DNA of 64,000 nucleotides from an uncultured Aquimarina sp. (GTDB lineage Bacteria > Bacteroidota > Bacteroidia > Flavobacteriales > Flavobacteriaceae). The translations under genes were made by a program, and so were the position numbers. Below are positions 17,018-27,396 of this stretch, one piece after another (the stretch's first letter is position 1; every line of letters begins with the position of its first letter). Location of the stretch: assembly GCA_947495425.1 (NCBI GenBank), contig CANLYR010000001.1:221473-285472 (forward strand), given 5' to 3'. The notes under the pieces are model-generated. The model saw only the letters and a program-made list of their open reading frames with translations. It ran no database searches and was not told the origin of the DNA.

Positions 17018-20000
17018 ATGAAAAAACAAACTCATCTTAGCAGAATAAGGATTTTGCTATTTTTAATTTTTGCTCCGGCTGTACTATTAGCTCAGGAAAC
17101 CATTACGGGGAAAGTGGTTATAGAAAGTACGGGAGAAGGGGCACCTTTTGTAAATATTGTAGAGAATGGCACCGATAATGGTACGGCCAGTGATATTGAT
17201 GGTAATTTTTCGATTACTGTGCCTACATTGCCGACACGCTTGAAGGTATTTGCACTTGGATTTGGTACCAAAATGGTCGATGTTGAGACCGCAGGTGCAA
17301 TCACTGTACAGATTAGTGAATCATCAGAATCATTGGAAGAAGTGGTGGTGACGGGACTTGCAACTTCTGTTAAACGGAGTAATGCTGCTAATGCTGTAGC
17401 CACAATTTCATCAGAGGATCTTGCAGGCTTAACACCACCACAAACACTAGATGGTGCTTTAGCTGGTAAATTTGCAGGTGCGTTGATTACCAGGAGCTCA
17501 GGAGCTCCTGGGGGAGGAATTTCTGTAAAGTTAAGAGGAATTACCTCTGTCAATGGTAATTCTCAGCCATTATATATTGTTGATGGAGTGTATGTTAATA
17601 ATAATAGTATTTCTGCAGCCGGTCTAAATGCGGTTTCTGGTGCCGCCACTGGTGGAAACGCCTCTAATCAGGATAATCCATCTAATAGAATTGCGGATAT
17701 CAATCCAGATGATATCGAAAGTGTTGAAGTACTCAAAGGGGCATCAGCGGCAGCAATTTATGGTGCAAGAGCTGCAGCTGGGGTAATTATTATAACAACC
17801 AAGAGAGGGAAAAAAGGTAAAACTAAAGTTTCTTTTTCTCAAGATATTGGATTTAATACTATCCTTAATGCAAGAGGTCAAAGAAACTATACAGAAGACA
17901 GAGTATTTGATTTTTTCTTCACTCCTAATGATGATCCTATTTTAGAACAAGAATCTAGAGATGCCGCAAATTCACAAGTAACACTTTTTCGTAATGCTAG
18001 AGACTCAGGAAGACTTATCGATTATGAAGATGAAGTTTTTGGAGAAGAAGGTTTTATTTCTAATACCAGTGTAAACGTTTCTGGGGGATCAGAAAACACA
18101 CAGTACTATGCTGCTTTTTCTAATAATGAAGAAGATGGAATTGTTAGAAATACTGGTTATGATAGAAAATCGATACGCTTAAATATTAATCACAGTTTTT
18201 TAGAGGATAGAGCAAAGCTTTCACTTTCAAGCAACTATATTGACTCTAAATCTGATAGAGGTTTTTTTAATAACGATAATACAGGAACTACTGTAGGGGT
18301 TTCTTTAACCTCTACCTTGCCTTGGGCAGATCTATTTCCTAATGAGTTAGGTGTGTATCCTGACAACCCCTTTGCAGCTTCAAATCCTTTACAGACCAGA
18401 GATTTGATTACCAATAGAGAAGATGTAGACAGATTTATAGTAGGTGGTACTTTGGACATGAAACTTTATGAAGCAGAAAAGTCTAATTTAAAATTAATTT
18501 TAGGAGGAGGAGTTGATTATTATCAATTAACTACTACGGCTATTTTCCCCAAAATATTACAATTTCAGAAGCCCGTTAATGGGGGGCTTAATGGAGTTTC
18601 GGCACTAGGGAAAACTGAAAATAAAGATGCCAACTATTCAGCTTTTTTAGTACATAATTATACTACTAGTAATGATCTGAATTTTAGAACTCAAGCTGGG
18701 GTAACAAAACAAACATTTAGCAGAAATACAGTAGGTAATATTGCATCTAGTCTAATTGCCTTCGAAACTAATTTAGATCAAGCAGCAAATATTAGTGTAG
18801 ATCAATTCAGACAAGAACAGGAAGACTTTGGATTTTTTGTACAAGAAGAATTAAATTTTCAAGATAAAATTATAGGAACAATAGGAGTAAGGGGTGATAA
18901 ATCTTCTAATAATGGAGATGCTAATGAACTATTTTATTACCCAAAAGCATCTGCAGCAGTTAATTTGCACAACTTTGAATTTTGGAAGGTTGGATTTATG
19001 AATCAGTTTAAGGTAAGAGGAGCCTATGGTGAAGCAGGAAATTTTGCACCGAATGGAGCTTTGTTCACAACGTATTCAAATTCATTAATTGATGGTATAG
19101 CTGGAATTGTAGTTCCAGTATTTCCTCTAGGGAAAGGAGATCCAGAAATTGATCCAGAACGCCAAAAGGAATTAGAAGTAGGTTTTGATGCTAGTTTTTT
19201 AGATAGTAGAGTTAGCTTGGAGTTTTCATATTATAATAAGACAGTAGATGATCTGATTTTGCAAGCAAATATAGAACCATCTTCTGGGTTTACAACTGAA
19301 TTTTCTAATGCTGGTGATTTGGAAAACCGGGGGATTGAGATTAATTTGAATGCTGATGTATTTAAGAATGAAAACTTTGAATGGAATACGGGAGCTTTAT
19401 TTTTTAAGAACACATCTGAAATTACAAGACTAGATGTAGATCCTTTTAACTTAGGGGGATTTGGTGCCGGATTAGGAACTTTTAGGATAGAAGAAGGGAA
19501 AAGTGTTACTCAGATAGTTGGTAATAATGCATCTGGAGATTTAGTAGTTTTAGGGAATTCAGAACCTGATTTTCAGATTACGTTTACAAATAATTTTCGA
19601 TATAAAGATTTTACCTTATCATTCTTATGGCATTGGAAACAAGGTGGAGATAATATCAATTTAACTAACTTATTAACTGATTTTGGAGGGACAACACCAG
19701 ATTTTGATGATTTAGATTTAGATCCAGCAGGTGCTACACCTAACGGTCAATTTAGAGTAGACGCCTTTCGTGCAGGGAATGCAACACCATTTGTAGAAGA
19801 TGCATCTTATTTAAGATTAAGAGAAATAGGGCTCTATTACTCACTACCTACAAAATTTATGGATCAAATTTTTAGAGGATATATTTCTAATTTTAAAATA
19901 GGGTTTTCAGGAAATAACTTAATCAACATTTTTGACTATAATAGCTATGATCCTGAAGTTTCTAACTTTGGATCTAATGGTTTGTCTACTGGAGTAGAGG

Positions 20001-20056
20001 TTACCCCTTTTCCTTCAGCAAAACGTTATTTGTTTCACTTAGCAGTTGATTTTTAA
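17018..20056 (+). CDS. SusC/RagA-family TonB-linked outer-membrane transporter
   Basis: A 1012-residue outer-membrane receptor that, with its SusD partner, imports large nutrients using TonB energy. The start is placed at the ATG at 17018, which opens a signal peptide ending in LLAQ; the open frame begins 18 codons earlier without one. A carboxypeptidase-regulatory-like domain (about 25-105: TGKVVIESTGEGAPFVNI) precedes the plug (about 120-240, with SLEEVVVTG before it and SVEVLKGASAAAIYGARAAAGVI). A long beta-barrel follows, ending in Phe. The SusD-like gene begins 16 bases downstream. No glycoside hydrolase or peptidase lies nearby, so the substrate is unknown. Confidence 0.93.
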   Translation: MKKQTHLSRIRILLFLIFAPAVLLAQETITGKVVIESTGEGAPFVNIVENGTDNGTASDIDGNFSITVPTLPTRLKVFALGFGTKMVDVETAGAITVQISESSESLEEVVVTGLATSVKRSNAANAVATISSEDLAGLTPPQTLDGALAGKFAGALITRSSGAPGGGISVKLRGITSVNGNSQPLYIVDGVYVNNNSISAAGLNAVSGAATGGNASNQDNPSNRIADINPDDIESVEVLKGASAAAIYGARAAAGVIIITTKRGKKGKTKVSFSQDIGFNTILNARGQRNYTEDRVFDFFFTPNDDPILEQESRDAANSQVTLFRNARDSGRLIDYEDEVFGEEGFISNTSVNVSGGSENTQYYAAFSNNEEDGIVRNTGYDRKSIRLNINHSFLEDRAKLSLSSNYIDSKSDRGFFNNDNTGTTVGVSLTSTLPWADLFPNELGVYPDNPFAASNPLQTRDLITNREDVDRFIVGGTLDMKLYEAEKSNLKLILGGGVDYYQLTTTAIFPKILQFQKPVNGGLNGVSALGKTENKDANYSAFLVHNYTTSNDLNFRTQAGVTKQTFSRNTVGNIASSLIAFETNLDQAANISVDQFRQEQEDFGFFVQEELNFQDKIIGTIGVRGDKSSNNGDANELFYYPKASAAVNLHNFEFWKVGFMNQFKVRGAYGEAGNFAPNGALFTTYSNSLIDGIAGIVVPVFPLGKGDPEIDPERQKELEVGFDASFLDSRVSLEFSYYNKTVDDLILQANIEPSSGFTTEFSNAGDLENRGIEINLNADVFKNENFEWNTGALFFKNTSEITRLDVDPFNLGGFGAGLGTFRIEEGKSVTQIVGNNASGDLVVLGNSEPDFQITFTNNFRYKDFTLSFLWHWKQGGDNINLTNLLTDFGGTTPDFDDLDLDPAGATPNGQFRVDAFRAGNATPFVEDASYLRLREIGLYYSLPTKFMDQIFRGYISNFKIGFSGNNLINIFDYNSYDPEVSNFGSNGLSTGVEVTPFPSAKRYLFHLAVDF

Positions 20057-20072
20057 TATAAAACATGAGAAA

Positions 20073-21416
20073 ATGAAAATAATAAAGATTTTTTTAATTA
20101 CTGTGCTATCTTCTGCGCTTCTGATGTCTTGTGAGGTCGAAGATGGACAAGATTTGAACGGACCTAGTACAGAATCGATTTCCAGTGATTTATCAAGAGG
20201 AGAATTACAAGAAACCGTAGGAGGTATATTAGCAGATATGAGACGACAGCTAGGAACTCAAATTGACGCACAGGCTGTGGCAGGAAGAGAATACTGGAGA
20301 TTTCAAAGTTCTGATCCTAGATGGACTGCCGATTTATTAACCGGAACCTTAGATAACAATACATTTTATACAACAAATCCATATGCGGCTCGATATGGTA
20401 CGATCAAGGATATTAATCTTGTGTTAGAAGGTTTAAATAATACTACAGAGACTTTTTCTGATGAAGAAAAAGCAGGAATCAGAGGCTTTGTCAATACGCT
20501 AAAAGCTCATGAATTATTAATGGTACTAAATCAACAATACTTAAACGGTATACGAATAGATGTATCAGATACAGAAAATTTAGGGCCATTTTTAAGCTAT
20601 GAAGATTCATTAGCTGCGATTTTCGATTTATTTACTGATGCTGCTACTGATTTATCAAATGCTGGTGATGGTTTTGCATTTAACTTACCTTCAGGTTTTT
20701 CAATTGCAGGAGATCCTTCAGGTTTTCTTGAATTTAATAATGCACTTAATGCAAGAGTTCAAGCATATAGGGGTCAGTATGAATCTTTAAGTATGCTTTT
20801 GGGAGATTCTTTTATGGATATGTCTAATGACGCTGATTTGAATGAAGGAATATACATGACCTTCTCTCTTAATGGAGCTGATGTTGCTAATCCTCTGTTT
20901 TTTGCAAAAAACTCAAGTGGAGGAAATGCAAGAATTGCACATCCATCTTTTATAAATGATGCTGAAGCTGGAGATACTAGATTGAATAAAGCTGTCTTTA
21001 GGGAAGCCAAAAATTCTGCTGGAATTATAGCACCAAACCCTTTAACACAGTCTAATTTAACAGGAGCATATGATGTTTTTATTTATGAAAGTAATGAAAC
21101 ACCTGTTGCAATTATTAGAAATGAAGAGTTAATACTTTTGTCGGCCGAAGCAAACCATATTTCTAACCCTACTGTAGCGGTAGATGCTATCAATTTTATA
21201 AGAATGAAAGCAGAATTACCGCCATATACAGGAGGCATATCACCAACGGAATTGGTCACCGAAATATTAAAACAAAGAAGATATTCTCTTTATGCAGAAG
21301 GTGGACATAGATGGATTGATCTAAGGAGATTTAATAGATTAGATGAATTGCCTTTAGATAGAACAGGAGATCGTACCTTTGAGCAGTTTCCTACTCCTAT
21401 CAACGAAAATCGATAA
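20073..21416 (+). CDS. SusD/RagB-family nutrient-binding lipoprotein
   Basis: A 447-residue surface lipoprotein that captures the ligand for the preceding SusC-like transporter. The start at 20073 gives MKIIKIF and a signal peptide with Cys20 (LLMSC); the open frame begins 9 codons earlier, inside the susC stop. The C-terminal part shows the typical RagB/SusD ending: LKQRRYSLYAEGGHRWIDLRRF, then a C-terminal FPTPINE. It is followed by a strong terminator, so the two genes form a two-gene operon. Ligand unknown. Confidence 0.88.
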   Translation: MKIIKIFLITVLSSALLMSCEVEDGQDLNGPSTESISSDLSRGELQETVGGILADMRRQLGTQIDAQAVAGREYWRFQSSDPRWTADLLTGTLDNNTFYTTNPYAARYGTIKDINLVLEGLNNTTETFSDEEKAGIRGFVNTLKAHELLMVLNQQYLNGIRIDVSDTENLGPFLSYEDSLAAIFDLFTDAATDLSNAGDGFAFNLPSGFSIAGDPSGFLEFNNALNARVQAYRGQYESLSMLLGDSFMDMSNDADLNEGIYMTFSLNGADVANPLFFAKNSSGGNARIAHPSFINDAEAGDTRLNKAVFREAKNSAGIIAPNPLTQSNLTGAYDVFIYESNETPVAIIRNEELILLSAEANHISNPTVAVDAINFIRMKAELPPYTGGISPTELVTEILKQRRYSLYAEGGHRWIDLRRFNRLDELPLDRTGDRTFEQFPTPINENR

Positions 21417-21436
21417 TACGTGAATCAATATAACCC

Positions 21437-21464
21437 AAAAACGCCGCAAATAGCGGCGTTTTTT
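21437..21464 (+). terminator. Terminator after the SusCD pair
   Basis: AACGCCGC (21440-21447), loop AAATA, GCGGCGTT (21453-21460), flanked by an A-run and a T-run. It lies between convergent genes and may serve both. Confidence 0.85.
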
Positions 21465-21480
21465 ACATTTCATATCCTTA

Positions 21481-22257
21481 TTATTCCCCTTGGTTGGGGT
21501 CAAAGTCATCATTGAGTTCCTGATCAATTTCTATTTTGCCCGTATTTAATCGGCGTTCTACCGAGAGATTGTATTGCTCTGTCAATGCATTAAGGGTACC
21601 GATATAGGTGTCAAACTGTGCCATTCCTTTGGTTTTGGCGTAAATAAAAATCCAGTCGAATAATGCTCTTAAAGCAGCGGTAGTTTGTTTGCGAAGTTCG
21701 GTAATGCTCAGCTCATTTTGCTCCTGTTGCTGTTCTTTGATTCGAGCTTTAAAAATAGTGTCAAATCCCTGATGCGCTTTTTTCATCGCATCAAAGTGTT
21801 TGCGCTGGTGCAAGGTATCTACAGCTGTGCCGAGTTGAGTATTGCCTTCAATCTCTTCGATGATTTCATCCATGACCCCACCTTGCTGATTGTATCCCAT
21901 ATCGTAGATTTCTTTACCATGTTTACTAAACACGTTATAAATCAATGCGGCTTGATCGCGATCAGATTCATCATCAGAAAAATCAGCAATTAATTTGACG
22001 CTTCGTTGCATCAATTTAACCCCATTATCACGTCGAGTATCTAATACGGCCAGCTCTGGGGAGAACATGCTTCCTCTGTTTTTCTTGTAGACCAGCCTGA
22101 ATGCATCATAGTTTTTAACTAGGGTGTCAAAATGTGGTTTTAGCTCCATGGCGTCCAGATCTTGTTCTTTGCTTAATTCTATCGCAGTACGGGTGTACTT
22201 TGAAAATTCTCCGTTTTTAAAATTTTCTAATTTTGGTGCTACCAATACATCTCTCAT
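21481..22257 (-). CDS. DUF6261-family protein
   Basis: A 258-residue soluble, mostly helical protein starting MRDVLVAPKL. I recognise the overall pattern (Tyr-Asp-Ala-Phe segment, NRGSMFSPEL, long amphipathic helices, C-terminal acidic tail DDFDPNQGE) as the Bacteroidota DUF6261 family, whose function is not established. A Gln/Glu-rich helix lies at about 175-185. It has no signal peptide. The gene is transcribed alone, converging on the SusD-like gene; a 74-base imperfect inverted repeat lies in its upstream region. Confidence 0.6.
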   Translation of the reverse strand: MRDVLVAPKLENFKNGEFSKYTRTAIELSKEQDLDAMELKPHFDTLVKNYDAFRLVYKKNRGSMFSPELAVLDTRRDNGVKLMQRSVKLIADFSDDESDRDQAALIYNVFSKHGKEIYDMGYNQQGGVMDEIIEEIEGNTQLGTAVDTLHQRKHFDAMKKAHQGFDTIFKARIKEQQQEQNELSITELRKQTTAALRALFDWIFIYAKTKGMAQFDTYIGTLNALTEQYNLSVERRLNTGKIEIDQELNDDFDPNQGE

Positions 22258-22350
22258 TGTTTGTTTTTTTTAGAATTGTTTTTACTGTGTATTTAAGATG
22301 CTCATAACGAGCGTTTTAATTTTTTTTATTTAGAATCGTTATATCAAACT

Positions 22351-22424
22351 GAAAATCGTCCCGGATTTTCCGGCAACACATCCTACGACACTGTAATCTC
22401 ATCGGAGTATCCGGAATGATTTTC
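22351..22424. repeat. 74-base imperfect inverted repeat
   Basis: GAAAATCGTCCCGGAT (22351-22366) and ATCCGGAATGATTTTC (22409-22424) match at 14 of 16 positions as inverted arms around 42 bases. The interior contains further CCGG strings. It could be a small repeat unit or an RNA structure in the DUF6261 leader. Confidence 0.4.
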
Positions 22425-22668
22425 AAGCACAACTTTAATGACCTCCAGTACTATTTTTATCATCAGATACCGTTTTTTAGTTTTTATCGGCACAATGATA
22501 AAACACACTAGTTTCATTTTCCGGAACTGGGGAAAATTTATTTAAGAAGTATGATTGAAGAATGAAGAGTAGGGGAATTGAAATCGGTTTGGGTGGGTTA
22601 TAGCGTCTAAATTCTTTTTACTTTTATAAAAATAGTAGAGCAAGTATTCTCTAGGAGTATGAAACCAA

Positions 22669-22696
22669 AAAACGCCACACAGTTGTGCAGCGTTTT
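22669..22696 (-). terminator. Terminator of the efflux operon
   Basis: AAAACGC (22669-22675) pairs with GCGTTTT (22690-22696) around an inner CAC/GTG stem. On the minus strand a six-T run follows. Confidence 0.7.
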
Positions 22697-22719
22697 GTAA
22701 TTCAATATTATATATCCTT

Positions 22720-25700
22720 TTATGCAGTTGCGGCTGTAGCAGGTACTTCTACAACGTTCTTCTTGCTAAATCGTACTTTTACTCTATTGACAATAAAAAA
22801 TAAACACGGTACAATGATTAGCGTTAAAAACGTGGCAATAATCAATCCATAGATTACCGCCCATGCTAAGGGTCCCCAGAAAATTACGTTATCACCACCC
22901 ATGTATATTTTTGGATCACCTGTAGTAAATAACGAGAAAAAATCAATATTAAATCCTATTGCAAGCGGTATTAATCCCAACACCGTAGTAATTGCTGTAA
23001 GTAGTACTGGTCTTAGACGAGCTCTACCTCCTTTAATGATTAATTTCATGACTTCTTCATTGGGTAGTAATTCGTTTTTGCTAATATCTTTTTCTGCTTT
23101 TTTGCGATCGATCAAAAGTTGTGTGTAATCTAGCAATACAACCCCATTGTTTACCACAATCCCGGCAAGTGAGATAATACCCATCATGGTCATCATAATC
23201 ACAAAAGAGGCTCCGGTGATTAATATTCCGCCGAATACTCCGATAAAACTCAAGAAAATAGCAATCATGATGATGGTTGGCTTAGAAATTGAACTAAACT
23301 GAAAGATCAATATCAGCATAATAAGTCCGAGACCAGAGAAAAATGCGCCCATCAAAAAGGACATTTGCTTATTTTGTTCTTCTATTTGCCCGGTATAATC
23401 AATTTTGATATCTCTTGGTAAATTAGGGAAACTAGCCATTTCTGTCTGAATTTGAGATACAATAGCGCCTGCATCTGTAAATCCAGGTTGTAAACCCGAA
23501 TACACGGTTACCACTCTCTTTGTGTCTTTATGCTTAATCGCACTAAAGGAGGAGGTGTTTTTTTGAGATGCTACTGCAGAAACAGGGATTTCTTTTAGTG
23601 TACCCGTTGCTTGGTCTCTAAATGTGATATTCTGATTAAACAGCGCACTGGTATTGTATCGATTCTCTTCGTTAAAACGAACGTAGATGTCGTAGTCTTC
23701 TCCATCTTTTTTATAAACGCCCGCTTTCTCACCAAAAATAGAACGCCGTAGTTGGTTGCCTACCTGACCTGCAGCTACCCCAAGTTCTCCTGCCTTTTCG
23801 CGATCTACTACTACTTGCATGGCTGGTTTGCCTTTATTTACATCAATCTTTAGCTCCTCGATACCAGGGATATTTTTTTCATTGATGAAATTGCGCATTT
23901 GCTCTGCGATGTTAATTAACTCATCATAATCCGGACCTTCAATTTCTATGTTGATAGGATATCCTGCCGGAGGTCCTACAGGGTCTTTTTCAACAGAAAT
24001 AGCCACGCCTGGGTAGATACCTTTGAGGTTTTCTTGCACTTTTTGACGCAAAATTTCAGAATCTTTACCTTTTCTAAATTTATACTCTCGCATCGTAGCC
24101 GTAATCTTTGCACGATGGGGCATTTCGGCATTACTTCCTCCATCAGTTTGCGGGTTACCAGCGCCTTCACCAACTTGTGAAACTGCAGATTCTACCAAGA
24201 AGTTATAATTATCGTCTTCTACATATTCATTGTCATTAACAACGGCATACACGCGTTGCTCAATCTCTTTGGTTATAGCATTTGTTTTGTCAATATCAGT
24301 CCCTTGCGGGTATTCTATATATACTACAATCTGATTGGGCTTATTATCCGGAAAAAATTCTACACTAGTCCGCTGGCTTCCAACCGATGCTCCAAACATA
24401 GCAAAGACTACAAATAATAATACAAAAGTACCGAATACAAAGCCGTAGGCTCGCCAGCCTTTTAAAGCAAACGTTAAAAAACGTTGGTAGATGTTCTCTA
24501 ACCATACTAAAAATTTACGCTGAAAAACAGTCGCAGCACCCTTGAGTACGTATTTGTATAACCAAAATAAAATTGCTGTCACTATGAGTAAAGTACCCAA
24601 AGCACGTACCGGACCACCGACAAGTATTATAAAAATTCCTAGTCCGCATAGAATGATACTCAAACGTATTAGCTGTTTTACGGTAAGTACTTTTTCATCA
24701 ATATTCATAAATTGAGACACCAGCATCGAATTGATAAAGATGGCAACAAATAGAGAAGAACCTAATACTACGGATAAGGTAATCGGGAAATATTGCATAA
24801 ACTCACCCATAACACCAGGCCATAAAGCAAGAGGTACAAAAGCAGCTACTGTGGTTAATGTAGAAACAATGATAGGTATAGCAATCTCTCCAATGCCTTT
24901 TTTTGCAGCTTCTGTGCGAGACATTCCCTCTTCTTCCATAAGGCGATACACATTTTCTACAACCACAATCCCATTATCAACCAGCATCCCTAGACCCATA
25001 ATCAGCCCAAATAGGATCATCGTATTCATTGTATATCCAAATAGGGACAAGATCATAAATGACATAAACATAGACATTGGGATCGCAAACCCTACAAATA
25101 AGGCATTTCTAAATCCTAAAAAGAACATCAATACCCCTACAACTAATATAATACCAAATATGATGTTGTTTACAAGATCGTTAACCTGATTGTTTGTCTT
25201 TGCAGATTGATCATTGGCTACAGTGATACTGAGATCTTTGGGAAGCACATTTTCTTTGGCATCGTTGAGAATAACTTCAATTTTTTCTGCAGCTTCGATC
25301 ATATTTTTACCAGCACGTTTCATCACATCGAGCATCACTACACTATGCCCAAATTCACGCGCATAAGTGGTTTTGTCTTCTTCATCAAAGCTTATTTTTG
25401 CAATATCTTTGAGGTATACTGCACCATCTTGAGCTTTTACCACAAAATCTTCTAATTCTGATGGTTTTACCACTTCTCCCAGGATTCTGATCGTTCTGCG
25501 CTGTCCGCTTGAGATCATGTTACCGGCAGACATGGTCATGTTTCCGTTACGGATTGCATTAATGACATCATCAAAGCTAACTTTGGCAGCCATCATTTTA
25601 TAAATATCTACGGCAACCTCTACTTCTTTTTCTTGTGCCCCACGAATTTCGGCTTTCTTAATTTCTGGCAGATCTTCAATTTCATCTTCCAGATATTCTG

Positions 25701-26217
25701 CAAACTCCTTGAGTTTATCTACAGGATAGTCTCCGGCAATATTTATATTCATGATCGGAGTTTCTTCAGAAATACTAAGATCGAAAACATTGGGTTCTAC
25801 TTTGGCACCGTTAAAAGTAGGCCAATCCTCATTAGCTTTTTCAGAATCTACTTCGTCCTTCACCTTTTGCTTTGCTGCGGCTACCGTAAGTTCTTCATCA
25901 AATTCTACAGTGATAATGGCGTAGTCTTCTTGTGATGTAGATAAGATTTCAACTACATTACTTACATTCTTTAACTGATCCTCCAAGGGATCGACAATAA
26001 GTCGTTCTATATCTTCTGCGGTATTTCCTGGGTAAGGAACGCTAATGTATATTTTGGTTTCTTCGATCTCAGGAAAATTTTCTCTTGGCATAGAGAAATA
26101 TGCCGAAAGCCCTAAAAACAGAAATATAGCAATCATTACGTAGATGGTTGTTGGATTATTTATCGCCCAGGATGAGAGTCCAAACTCCTTGTCTACTTTC
26201 TTTTTATTGACTTCCAT
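22720..26217 (-). CDS. RND-family efflux permease
   Basis: A 1165-residue inner-membrane proton-driven pump of the AcrB/MexB superfamily. The first transmembrane helix is at about residues 18-38 (AINNPTTIYVMIAIFLFLGL). The family duplication is visible: two large periplasmic loops, and two transmembrane bundles starting near residue 340 and near 960. GLIMGLGMLVDNGIVVVENVYRLMEEEGMSRTEAA is the TM4 region with its essential Asp, and GIISLAGIVVNNGVVLLDY its counterpart in the second half. An additional hydrophobic stretch at about 510-560 lies between the halves. It starts 5 bases after the adaptor gene. Substrate not predictable. Confidence 0.92.
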   Translation of the reverse strand: MEVNKKKVDKEFGLSSWAINNPTTIYVMIAIFLFLGLSAYFSMPRENFPEIEETKIYISVPYPGNTAEDIERLIVDPLEDQLKNVSNVVEILSTSQEDYAIITVEFDEELTVAAAKQKVKDEVDSEKANEDWPTFNGAKVEPNVFDLSISEETPIMNINIAGDYPVDKLKEFAEYLEDEIEDLPEIKKAEIRGAQEKEVEVAVDIYKMMAAKVSFDDVINAIRNGNMTMSAGNMISSGQRRTIRILGEVVKPSELEDFVVKAQDGAVYLKDIAKISFDEEDKTTYAREFGHSVVMLDVMKRAGKNMIEAAEKIEVILNDAKENVLPKDLSITVANDQSAKTNNQVNDLVNNIIFGIILVVGVLMFFLGFRNALFVGFAIPMSMFMSFMILSLFGYTMNTMILFGLIMGLGMLVDNGIVVVENVYRLMEEEGMSRTEAAKKGIGEIAIPIIVSTLTTVAAFVPLALWPGVMGEFMQYFPITLSVVLGSSLFVAIFINSMLVSQFMNIDEKVLTVKQLIRLSIILCGLGIFIILVGGPVRALGTLLIVTAILFWLYKYVLKGAATVFQRKFLVWLENIYQRFLTFALKGWRAYGFVFGTFVLLFVVFAMFGASVGSQRTSVEFFPDNKPNQIVVYIEYPQGTDIDKTNAITKEIEQRVYAVVNDNEYVEDDNYNFLVESAVSQVGEGAGNPQTDGGSNAEMPHRAKITATMREYKFRKGKDSEILRQKVQENLKGIYPGVAISVEKDPVGPPAGYPINIEIEGPDYDELINIAEQMRNFINEKNIPGIEELKIDVNKGKPAMQVVVDREKAGELGVAAGQVGNQLRRSIFGEKAGVYKKDGEDYDIYVRFNEENRYNTSALFNQNITFRDQATGTLKEIPVSAVASQKNTSSFSAIKHKDTKRVVTVYSGLQPGFTDAGAIVSQIQTEMASFPNLPRDIKIDYTGQIEEQNKQMSFLMGAFFSGLGLIMLILIFQFSSISKPTIIMIAIFLSFIGVFGGILITGASFVIMMTMMGIISLAGIVVNNGVVLLDYTQLLIDRKKAEKDISKNELLPNEEVMKLIIKGGRARLRPVLLTAITTVLGLIPLAIGFNIDFFSLFTTGDPKIYMGGDNVIFWGPLAWAVIYGLIIATFLTLIIVPCLFFIVNRVKVRFSKKNVVEVPATAATA

Positions 26218-26222
26218 AACTA

Positions 26223-27389
26223 TTAGTTTAAAATTTTAACTTGCTGGCCATCTTTTACACTTCTAGCGCCTTCGCTGATAATAGCATCGCCATTATGAAT
26301 ACCTTCTACCACTTCTATGAGACCCCCTTGAGTTTTACCGGTTTTTATAATAACTCTTTTGGCCATGGCTATATTTTGTGCATCTCTATCAAAAGTTACA
26401 TAGGTATATTGATCCCCTTCGGCATTTTCTGAAATGATACTTTGTGGGATGAGTATTGCTTTTTCGCTTGTATAATCATTGATTTTTACTTTAGCGGTAA
26501 GGTTAGGTTTTACAGTGCCTGCACTAGAAGGAATACCTACTTCGACCATAAACGAACGATTGTTGGGATTGATATAGTTTCCTACCTGTCGCACTTTTGT
26601 ATTGATAGTTTTATCCAATACCGGAAAATAAACGGCAACATCCTTACCTTTAGAAATGGTTGAAATATAACGCTCGGGAACTTCAGTTTCGATATACATA
26701 TTATCAAGGTTAACAATACGTAGGATTGGATTTTGTCCTGCAGAAACAACACTTCCCTGCTCAGTAATTATGTCATCTATCACCCCTGAAAATGGCGCCC
26801 TGATATCAGACTTTTGGACTTGCTCTTTTATTTGAGATACGATTTTTCTTTTTGTAGTATAATCGGTCTTAGCTCTTAAATATTCTATTTCTGAGCCAAT
26901 TTTTTGTTTCCATAAATTTCTTTGGCGATTATAAGTTATTCTTGATAACTCCATTTGGGATCTTGCTTGTTCTAGTTGTTTGCTTAATCCTCCATCATCA
27001 ATTCGTGCAAGCAATTGCCCTTTTCTAACCTTTTGACCCTCATCAACATAGATTCTGATTAGAATTCCGCTCATCTCCGGATATAAAACAATATTTTGTT
27101 TTGTCTCTACGTTTCCCTGCAATTCGAGATAATGGTTGAATACGGTGTCTTTTGCCTTTATGACCGTAACCAAGGGTAGTTTTTTTACGGTATTCAGCGT
27201 GGCAATTGCCTGATCAATTTGTTTTAATTGATCAGCTACCGACTGCTGTTTTGCTACAATCTCTGTTCTCTTGGCACGCAAAGCCTCAAGATCTCCTTGC
27301 TCTATTGTTTTTTCTATAGACTTGTTATCGTTACCACCACATGAAATAATTAGCAGAGATATGGATAATATGGTAAGTATCTTTTTCAT
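26223..27389 (-). CDS. Efflux RND periplasmic adaptor (membrane-fusion lipoprotein)
   Basis: A 388-residue lipoprotein linking the RND pump to the TolC channel. The signal peptide ends at lipobox Cys17 (LLIISC). A short coiled coil (about 28-75) precedes the lipoyl/barrel-sandwich half (LQGNVETKQNIVLYPEMSGILIRIYVDEGQKVRKGQLLARID, about 95-135). A helical hairpin and the second half-motif follow (IRAPFSGVIDDIITEQGSVVSAGQ), then beta-barrel and membrane-proximal domains. It is between the TolC-like gene (7 bases upstream) and the permease (5 bases downstream). Confidence 0.92.
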   Translation of the reverse strand: MKKILTILSISLLIISCGGNDNKSIEKTIEQGDLEALRAKRTEIVAKQQSVADQLKQIDQAIATLNTVKKLPLVTVIKAKDTVFNHYLELQGNVETKQNIVLYPEMSGILIRIYVDEGQKVRKGQLLARIDDGGLSKQLEQARSQMELSRITYNRQRNLWKQKIGSEIEYLRAKTDYTTKRKIVSQIKEQVQKSDIRAPFSGVIDDIITEQGSVVSAGQNPILRIVNLDNMYIETEVPERYISTISKGKDVAVYFPVLDKTINTKVRQVGNYINPNNRSFMVEVGIPSSAGTVKPNLTAKVKINDYTSEKAILIPQSIISENAEGDQYTYVTFDRDAQNIAMAKRVIIKTGKTQGGLIEVVEGIHNGDAIISEGARSVKDGQQVKILN

Positions 27390-27396
27390 AATATGA

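Larger units (their letters stand above)
22258..22719. other. Intergenic region between the DUF6261 gene and the efflux operon
   Basis: A 462-base gene-free region. It contains the leader of the DUF6261 gene, the inverted repeat at 22351-22424, and the efflux-operon terminator at 22669-22696. Otherwise AT-rich with no recognisable feature. Confidence 0.5.

Noticed and set aside
24731..25189. 152-codon frame antisense to the RND permease
   Set aside because: Lies wholly inside a strong gene. Its Ile/Thr/Pro/Asn-rich composition is what the complement of conserved membrane codons gives.
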